A DNA stretch of 64,000 bases from Dongia sedimenti (GTDB lineage Bacteria > Pseudomonadota > Alphaproteobacteria > Dongiales > Dongiaceae): NCBI GenBank assembly GCA_030715195.1, contig JAUYVI010000005.1, forward strand, positions 496,001 through 560,000, read 5' to 3'. Position 1 is the first letter of the stretch. Every line of letters begins with the position of its first letter. Under the pieces are notes generated by a model. The model had not been told where the DNA came from. It saw only the letters and a program-made list of their open reading frames with translations, and did no database searches. Both the position numbers and the translations under genes were made by a program. This document shows positions 59,689 to 64,000 of this stretch, piece after piece.

Positions 59689-59889
59689 TTATCGCGTAGG
59701 CCGCGCGATCAGCCCGAGCCAGGGCGTCAGGTGGAAGATGCACATCAGCCCGTACATCAGGCTCATGCCGCCGAGCGGCGCGCCGGCATGGAGGCAGAGC
59801 AGCTCCGTCCCGGCGCCGCTGTTGAGCAGCGCCAGGACGGCGAAGGTCGGCGCCGCCGCGAGCCGAAGCACTTGTGCGGCGCGCGGCAT
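59689..59889 (-). CDS. Small membrane protein coupled to the DUF899 gene
   Basis: A 66-residue protein with two hydrophobic segments (VLRLAAAPTFAVLALLNS and MYGLMCIFHLTPWLGLIA). Its ATG overlaps the stop of the DUF899 gene (TGATG), so it is translated with it. It could anchor the DUF899 protein to the membrane. The family is not one I can name, but the same pairing occurs widely in Proteobacteria as far as I recall. Confidence 0.68.
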   Translation of the reverse strand: MPRAAQVLRLAAAPTFAVLALLNSGAGTELLCLHAGAPLGGMSLMYGLMCIFHLTPWLGLIARPTR

Positions 59890-60656
59890 CACGACTTGCC
59901 GTATTCGTCGTGGCGCTTCCACCAGATGCCCTGCTCGTTGCGGCCCTTGGGCGCGCGGTCGAGGAACTGGTACATGCCCCAGATTCCATCCACCCCGCGG
60001 GCATAGGCGGAGTAGGTGTGATAGACCACGCCATCTTCCAGCACGAAGGTGGAGAGGCCCGGCCGGTCGCGGGTATAGGTCGGCGCGTCGGTGCCGCAGC
60101 TGGCGGCGAACTGCCGGACCGGCTCCGGATACTGCGCCGCGTCCATCGCATGGCCGCCGCGCTTGTAGTTGTACTCGATCGTGCCGGCCTGGCGCTGCGC
60201 GTCGGTGAACCAGACATTGAAGTCGGCGTTGAAATCGCTGCCCGCGGAGGAGGCCCAGGGAAACGCCCAGCCCATCCGCCGCCGGTAGCCCTGCAGCGTC
60301 GCGAGCGGCGCCCGCGAGACCGCCCAGAGCATGACGTCATGGTTCGCCAGATGGGGACTGACACCGTCGAAGCCGTCGGCGATCGCCGAGCAGGAGGGGC
60401 AGCCCGCCGTGTAGTCCGGGCCGAACATGAAGTGATAGACCAGGAGCTGCGAGCGGCCCTGGAACAGATCCTTCAGCGAGACGCGGCCCGCCTCGGTGTC
60501 GAACACATAGTCCTTGTCGATTCGCACCCAAGGCAGCGCCTGGCGCAGCTCCGCCACCGCATCGCTGCGGTGGGTCAGGTCCTTCTCCGCCGCCAGCAGG
60601 TCGAGCCGTGCTTGCAGCCATTTTTCGCGTGTGCTGGTCTGGTGTGTGATAGCCAT
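59889..60656 (-). CDS. DUF899 thioredoxin-like protein
   Basis: A 255-residue thioredoxin-fold protein of the DUF899 family. The family block FQGRSQLLVYHFMFGPDYTAGCPSCSAIADGFDG is complete with its CPSC redox pair, and FVLEDGVVYHTYSAYARGVDGIWGMYQFLDRAPKGRNEQ follows. The function is unknown; redox chemistry on small molecules is likely. The ATG at 60656 has GGGAG 9 bases upstream. It is followed by a coupled small membrane protein and is divergent from a TPR/HTH protein gene. Confidence 0.9.
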   Translation of the reverse strand: MAITHQTSTREKWLQARLDLLAAEKDLTHRSDAVAELRQALPWVRIDKDYVFDTEAGRVSLKDLFQGRSQLLVYHFMFGPDYTAGCPSCSAIADGFDGVSPHLANHDVMLWAVSRAPLATLQGYRRRMGWAFPWASSAGSDFNADFNVWFTDAQRQAGTIEYNYKRGGHAMDAAQYPEPVRQFAASCGTDAPTYTRDRPGLSTFVLEDGVVYHTYSAYARGVDGIWGMYQFLDRAPKGRNEQGIWWKRHDEYGKS

Positions 60657-60748
60657 TTCCATTGCTCCCGTTCTTGCGTGTTGGCCGGTGCGTTGAACCT
60701 AGGGATCGGGTATCGAGGGGTGGGAGTGACAAGTGTGGCGGGATTTCC

Positions 60749-61969
60749 ATGGACTCGCTGATCACCGCGGCGGCCCGCGCGCTCGCGATGGGCGACCCGC
60801 TCGGCGCGCTGAACCGGATCGCCTTGCGCGACGACGCGCCGGCGCTGGCCTTGCGCGGCATCGCCATGGCGCAGCTCGGCGACCTCGACCGGGCGCGGAT
60901 GCTGGTGCGCAAGGCGGCGCGCGCCTTCGGTCCGAAAGAGGCCGTCGCCCGCGCCCGCTGCGTCCTGGCCGAGGCGGAGATCGCCTTCGTCTCGCGCGAT
61001 CTCGGCTGGCCGGCGAAAACGCTCGATGCCGCGCGGGCGACGCTGGAGCAGCATGGCGACCGGGCCAATGCGGCGCATGCGCTGCACCTCGAAGTGCGGC
61101 GCCTGCTGCTCATGGGCCATCTCGACGCGGCGGAGTCGCTGCTCGCCACCTTGGCGCCGGCCCGGCTGCCGCCGGCCTTGCGCGCCGCCCATGAACTGGT
61201 GACGGCAGGCATCGCGATGCGCCGCCTGCGCACCAGGCCGGCCCGAACCGCGCTGGCCCGCGCCCGGCGCGCCGCGGATGCAGCGCGGATCCCCGGGCTG
61301 ATCGCCGAGGTCGAGCGCGCAACCCAGATCCTGAACGCGCCCGCGGCGCGGCTGGTCGCGCAAGGAAAAGAGCGCTTGCTGTCGCTGGCCGATGTCGAGG
61401 CGCTGCAGGCGTCGCCGGCCCTGGTCGTCGATGCCTGTCGCTATGCGGTGCGCGATCCGCGGGCGACGGTCTCGCTGGCCCGCCGGCCGGTCTTGTTCGC
61501 GCTGGCCCAGGCCTTGGCCGAAGCCTGGCCGGGCGATGTCTCGCGCGATGCGCTGGTGGCGCGCGCGTTCGGCGCCAAGCGCGCCGACGAATCCCATCGC
61601 GCGCGGCTGCGGGTCGAGATCGGCCGATTGCGCGCCGTGCTGCGGCCGCTGGCGCATGTCAGCGCGACCAAGGACGGGTTCACCCTCACGCCGCGCCGCG
61701 CCACGGAGATCGCCGTGCTGGCGCGGCCGGTCGCGGAGAAGCATGGCGGCGTGCTCGCCTTCCTGGCCGACGGTGAATCCTGGTCGAGCTCCGCCTTGGC
61801 GCTGGCACTCGGCGCCAGCCAGCGCAAGGTGCAGCGCGCGCTCGACGATCTCGCCGCCGCGGGCAAGGTGCAGTCCTTCGGGCGCGGCCGGGCCCAGCGC
61901 TGGACCACGCCGCCGGTGCCGGGTTTCGCGACCACCTTGTTACTCCCGGCGCCGCTCGCGGATGCTTAG
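60749..61969 (+). CDS. TPR-like protein with a C-terminal winged helix, probable regulator of the DUF899 operon
   Basis: A 406-residue, very Ala/Arg-rich protein. The N-terminal ~230 residues are repeated helical pairs resembling TPR units (ALALRGIAMAQLGDLDRARMLVRKAARAFG and AAHALHLEVRRLLLMGHLDAAESLLATLA). The C-terminal part contains two winged-helix-like segments (DVSRDALVARAFGAKRADESHRARLRVEIGRLRAVL and SSALALALGASQRKVQRALDDLAAAGKV). So it is a large regulator rather than a plain HTH protein. It is divergent from the DUF899 gene (92-base gap), which suggests regulation of that operon. Confidence 0.75.
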   Translation: MDSLITAAARALAMGDPLGALNRIALRDDAPALALRGIAMAQLGDLDRARMLVRKAARAFGPKEAVARARCVLAEAEIAFVSRDLGWPAKTLDAARATLEQHGDRANAAHALHLEVRRLLLMGHLDAAESLLATLAPARLPPALRAAHELVTAGIAMRRLRTRPARTALARARRAADAARIPGLIAEVERATQILNAPAARLVAQGKERLLSLADVEALQASPALVVDACRYAVRDPRATVSLARRPVLFALAQALAEAWPGDVSRDALVARAFGAKRADESHRARLRVEIGRLRAVLRPLAHVSATKDGFTLTPRRATEIAVLARPVAEKHGGVLAFLADGESWSSSALALALGASQRKVQRALDDLAAAGKVQSFGRGRAQRWTTPPVPGFATTLLLPAPLADA

Positions 61970-62002
61970 GTTGAAGGCAGGACGGAACAACCGAGGTCTG
62001 AC

Positions 62003-62638
62003 ATGACGAAATCCGCCGCCAAGATCATCCGCGAATACGGGCCGTTCGAAGGCGTCGAGCAGGTGGCCGGCGTCACCTTCGACGGCGCGAACGTCTGGTT
62101 CGCCTCGGGCGACCGGCTGAACGCGCTCGATCCCGAGAGCGGCAAGCCGGTGCGGTCGATCGCGGTTCCCGCCCATGCCGGCACCGCCTTCGACGGCACG
62201 CATCTCTATCAGATCGCCGAGAAACGGATTCAGAAGATCGATCCGAAGACCGGCCGGGTGCTCGCCACCATTCCGTCGCCGGGCGACGGCAAGGATTCCG
62301 GCATGGCCTGGGCCGAGGGCACGCTCTGGGTCGGGCAGTACACCGACCGCAAGATCCACCAGATCGATCCCGAGACCGGCACGATTCTCCGCACCATCGA
62401 ATCCGACCGCTTCGTGACCGGCGTCTCCTGGGTCGAGGGCGAGCTCTGGCACGCCACCTGGGAGGCCGACGAGAGCGAGATCCGCCGTATCGATCCCAAG
62501 ACCGGCGAGGTCCAGGAGCAGCTGGTCATGCCGGAGGGCGCCTTCATCTCCGGCATGGAATCCGACGGCAAGGACCGGTTCTTCTGCGGCGGCGGCAAGA
62601 GCAGCAAGCTGCGCGCGGTCAAGCGCCCGAAGCGCTGA
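62003..62638 (+). CDS. Beta-propeller protein (YncE/streptogramin-lyase-like)
   Basis: A 211-residue protein built of repeated blade motifs (VTFDGANVWFASGDRLNALDPESG, GTHLYQIAEKRIQKIDPKTGRVLATI, ETGTILRTI). No signal peptide, so it stays in the cytoplasm. It is too short for a full seven-bladed propeller (about five blades), which is common in YncE-like families. Ligand or enzyme role unknown. It follows the TPR/HTH gene by 33 bases and may be cotranscribed. Confidence 0.72.
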   Translation: MTKSAAKIIREYGPFEGVEQVAGVTFDGANVWFASGDRLNALDPESGKPVRSIAVPAHAGTAFDGTHLYQIAEKRIQKIDPKTGRVLATIPSPGDGKDSGMAWAEGTLWVGQYTDRKIHQIDPETGTILRTIESDRFVTGVSWVEGELWHATWEADESEIRRIDPKTGEVQEQLVMPEGAFISGMESDGKDRFFCGGGKSSKLRAVKRPKR

Positions 62639-63205
62639 TCACCGGCTCGCCTTGAACGCCTCCAGCCGGGCGTCGCGCTCGGCCTGGTAGACCGGGTTGA
62701 AGGTGCCGATCAGGTCGGCGCGTTTCAGCGGCTTGCCGCAGCTCTCGCAGACCGTGCCGAGGCCGGCCGGCTTGCCGCAGGTGCGGTGAACGAACTCGAC
62801 CGAGCGTCCTTCCTTCGGCGCCTTGAGCCAGGTCTCGCCCCAGGCGCGCAAGGCGAGGATCACCGGATAGAAGGCCTCGCCTTTCGGGGTCAGGTGATAA
62901 TCGTGGCGCAGCGGCCGCTGCTGATAGGCGCGGCGCTCGACCATCCCCTCCGCCTCCAGGGTCTTGAGCCGCGCCGCCACCATCTGCGGCGTGGCGCCGG
63001 TCTGGCCCTGGATCTCCTCGAAACGATGGTTGTCCGAGAACAGCTCGCGCAGCACCAGCACGGTCCAGCGGTCTCCGACCACCGATGCCGCCCGGGCGAC
63101 CGGGCAGAGCGTGGCCGGGTCCAGCGCCGACGGGGCGACCCGCCGGGCTTTCGGCTTGGCTCCTGTGGGTCTGGCGCCTGTGATCGTTGTCACTTTCCTT
63201 TTCAT
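62639..63205 (-). CDS. HxlR-family regulator with a C-terminal zinc-ribbon-like tail
   Basis: A 188-residue regulator with the HxlR core: LDPATLCPVARAASVVGDRWTVLVLRELFSDNHRFEEIQGQTGATPQMVAARLKTLEAEGMVERR. The Cys before the HTH is the redox-sensing position of several HxlR proteins, and the C-terminus HRTCGKPAGLGTVCESCGKPL holds three more cysteines that could form a zinc or redox site. It is divergent from the ohr gene with an inverted repeat between them, so it likely controls it. Confidence 0.86.
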   Translation of the reverse strand: MKRKVTTITGARPTGAKPKARRVAPSALDPATLCPVARAASVVGDRWTVLVLRELFSDNHRFEEIQGQTGATPQMVAARLKTLEAEGMVERRAYQQRPLRHDYHLTPKGEAFYPVILALRAWGETWLKAPKEGRSVEFVHRTCGKPAGLGTVCESCGKPLKRADLIGTFNPVYQAERDARLEAFKASR

Positions 63206-63215
63206 AGTCACTTGT

Positions 63216-63240
63216 CCATATGATTTCCATAGCAATATGG
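63216..63240. promoter_or_regulatory. Inverted repeat between the HxlR gene and ohr (candidate operator)
   Basis: CCATAT (63216-63221) and ATATGG (63235-63240) are inverted repeats with a 13-base spacer in an AT-rich pocket of the divergent gap. It lies 10 bases from the HxlR start and 105 from ohr, suiting autoregulation and control of ohr. Confidence 0.5.
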
Positions 63241-63344
63241 TTCGGCATCGGAACGGAAGCAAGGGGCCACCCATGGTGCGACAGGGGCGGCCTCCCCGGA
63301 CCGGGCAGGACCCGCAACCCTCTCTTTCGCAAAGGAACCAAGCC

Positions 63345-63755
63345 ATGAACGCCATCACCCCGAATGCCAAGACCCTCTTCACCGGCAAGACCCACAGCAA
63401 GAGCGGCCGCGACGGCTACGCCAAGAGCGCCGACGGTTTCGTCGATCTGCAGATGACCCAGCCCCATCCGGCCGCCGAGAACCTGTTCGCCGCCGCCTGG
63501 TCGGCCTGCTACATGGGCGCGCTCGAGCTCGCCGCCGCCAAGCGCAAGGTGAAGCTGGCTGGCAGCCCGGAAGTCGATGCCCGGATCGATCTCAACCTGG
63601 CCGGCAATTCCTTCTTCCTGCAGGCGCATTTCGACGTCAGCCTTCCGGGCGTCGATCCCGCGACCGCCGCCGAGCTGGCCGAGACGGCCCATGGCATCTG
63701 CCCCTATTCGAAGGCGGTGCACGGCAATATCGAAGTCACCACCAGCATTCTCTGA
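63345..63755 (+). CDS. ohr: Ohr-family organic hydroperoxide reductase
   Basis: A 136-residue thiol peroxidase that reduces organic hydroperoxides using two cysteines. Cys54 lies in NLFAAAWSACYMGALELAA and Cys119 in HGICPYSKAVHGNIEVT, the reactive pair of the Ohr/OsmC family. The ATG at 63345 follows AAAGGA; the long upstream frame is not coding. It is divergent from an HxlR-type regulator, unusual for Ohr, which is normally under OhrR. Confidence 0.9.
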   Translation: MNAITPNAKTLFTGKTHSKSGRDGYAKSADGFVDLQMTQPHPAAENLFAAAWSACYMGALELAAAKRKVKLAGSPEVDARIDLNLAGNSFFLQAHFDVSLPGVDPATAAELAETAHGICPYSKAVHGNIEVTTSIL

Positions 63756-63763
63756 AGCGACGG

Positions 63764-63795
63764 ATCGGGTCTGCCTGGAATGAGGCAGACCCGAT
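63764..63795 (+). terminator. Hairpin after ohr, probable terminator
   Basis: Perfect 12-bp arms ATCGGGTCTGCC and GGCAGACCCGAT with an 8-base loop, starting 9 bases after the ohr stop. It has no U-run, so Rho or another factor may be needed, but the stem is strong enough to end the transcript. Confidence 0.55.
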
Positions 63796-64000
63796 GCCGC
63801 AGGGCGGTAACCTCCGGCGCGAGCCAAACGAACGGTGAAGGACCGATACCTTGGTCCGATGGTGCGATGCCGTCGGACGGAAGATTCGGAGCTGGCGCGG
63901 GCGCCGTCACGGAAACATCGCCCGCCCGTCATCGCGGCGATAGAATGCTCCGCTAAGCCGGTTGGCGAACCCCATCGCCAGCGAGGTCCTTCGATGCCGT
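63796..64000. other. Window tail without a confident gene
   Basis: I see no convincing coding region in the last ~200 bases. A GCGAGG sequence before an ATG at 63994 could be the start of a gene that continues beyond the window, and GATAGAAT about 50 bases earlier resembles a -10 element; too little is visible to decide. Confidence 0.3.

Noticed and set aside
1..64000. CRISPR array, tRNA or rRNA genes, intact insertion sequence or prophage
   Set aside because: No regularly spaced identical repeats, no recognisable cloverleaf or rRNA segment, and no transposase, integrase or phage structural gene was found by reading through the window.

Overview
The window is about 64 kb of high-GC (roughly two thirds G+C by eye), densely coding chromosomal DNA from an alphaproteobacterium. 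The strongest taxonomic clue is a gcrA cell-cycle regulator gene, a family confined to Alphaproteobacteria. The general gene content fits a Rhodospirillales-like soil or water organism, but that finer placement is inference. I see no rRNA, tRNA, CRISPR array, intact transposase or prophage gene. Apart from one gene-poor, lower-GC patch at 14.7-17.3 kb, the window looks like ordinary chromosome.

Layout. 0-2.2 kb: a TonB-dependent siderophore receptor cut by the window edge. 2.3-6.9 kb: a complete arginine deiminase operon (arcD-arcA-arcB-arcC, minus strand) with an FNR/FixK-type box upstream, divergent from an enolase-superfamily dehydratase/epimerase. 8.2-14.7 kb: a drug/metabolite exporter with a hairpin over its ribosome binding site, a chemoreceptor, and a divergent tetR / emrA-emrB efflux pair. 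14.7-17.3 kb: a uracil-DNA glycosylase gene remnant, a palindromic repeat pair, about 1 kb without genes that holds a repeated module, and a low-GC MauJ-like orphan gene. 17.4-21.5 kb: the most unusual locus, two tandem diverged asparagine-synthetase-like ATP-pyrophosphatase proteins whose own glutaminase part lacks its N-terminal cysteine, followed on the same strand by a free-standing class I glutamine amidotransferase. 21.6-23.5 kb: an AztAB-type zinc importer with a Zur-like operator and an overlapping 38-codon membrane ORF.

23.5-28.1 kb: hydrolases, an M48/YgjP-like metalloprotease, an AraC-methyltransferase DNA repair regulator, gcrA (with a DnaA-like box and a GANTC site upstream) and a secreted PHB-depolymerase-like esterase. 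28.2-32.6 kb: a 2-oxoacid:ferredoxin oxidoreductase operon (gamma-alpha-beta) ending in a GltD-like flavoprotein fused to a bacterial ferredoxin. 32.7-49.2 kb: mixed metabolism and regulation (nucleoside hydrolase, SDR/TetR pair with twin operators, YedK, EamA exporter, Tam, HWE-type histidine kinase, MarR/DUF488 pair, cysteine-synthase-like enzyme, PLP decarboxylase, nitroreductase-like protein, acetolactate-synthase-like enzyme, TerC). 49.5-63.8 kb: lipid kinase, two more O6-alkylguanine methyltransferases, several regulator/target pairs with visible operators, YghU, YbaK, a DUF899 operon with its own divergent TPR/HTH protein, and an HxlR/Ohr peroxide-defence pair.

How it fits together. 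The ADI pathway (ATP from arginine without oxygen) and the oxygen-sensitive 2-oxoacid:ferredoxin oxidoreductase, each with an FNR-like box, point to a facultative or microaerobic lifestyle. Many small regulator-plus-target modules (TetR, MarR, HxlR, GlxA-type AraC) and three alkyl-DNA repair methyltransferases point to exposure to xenobiotics, electrophiles and peroxides.
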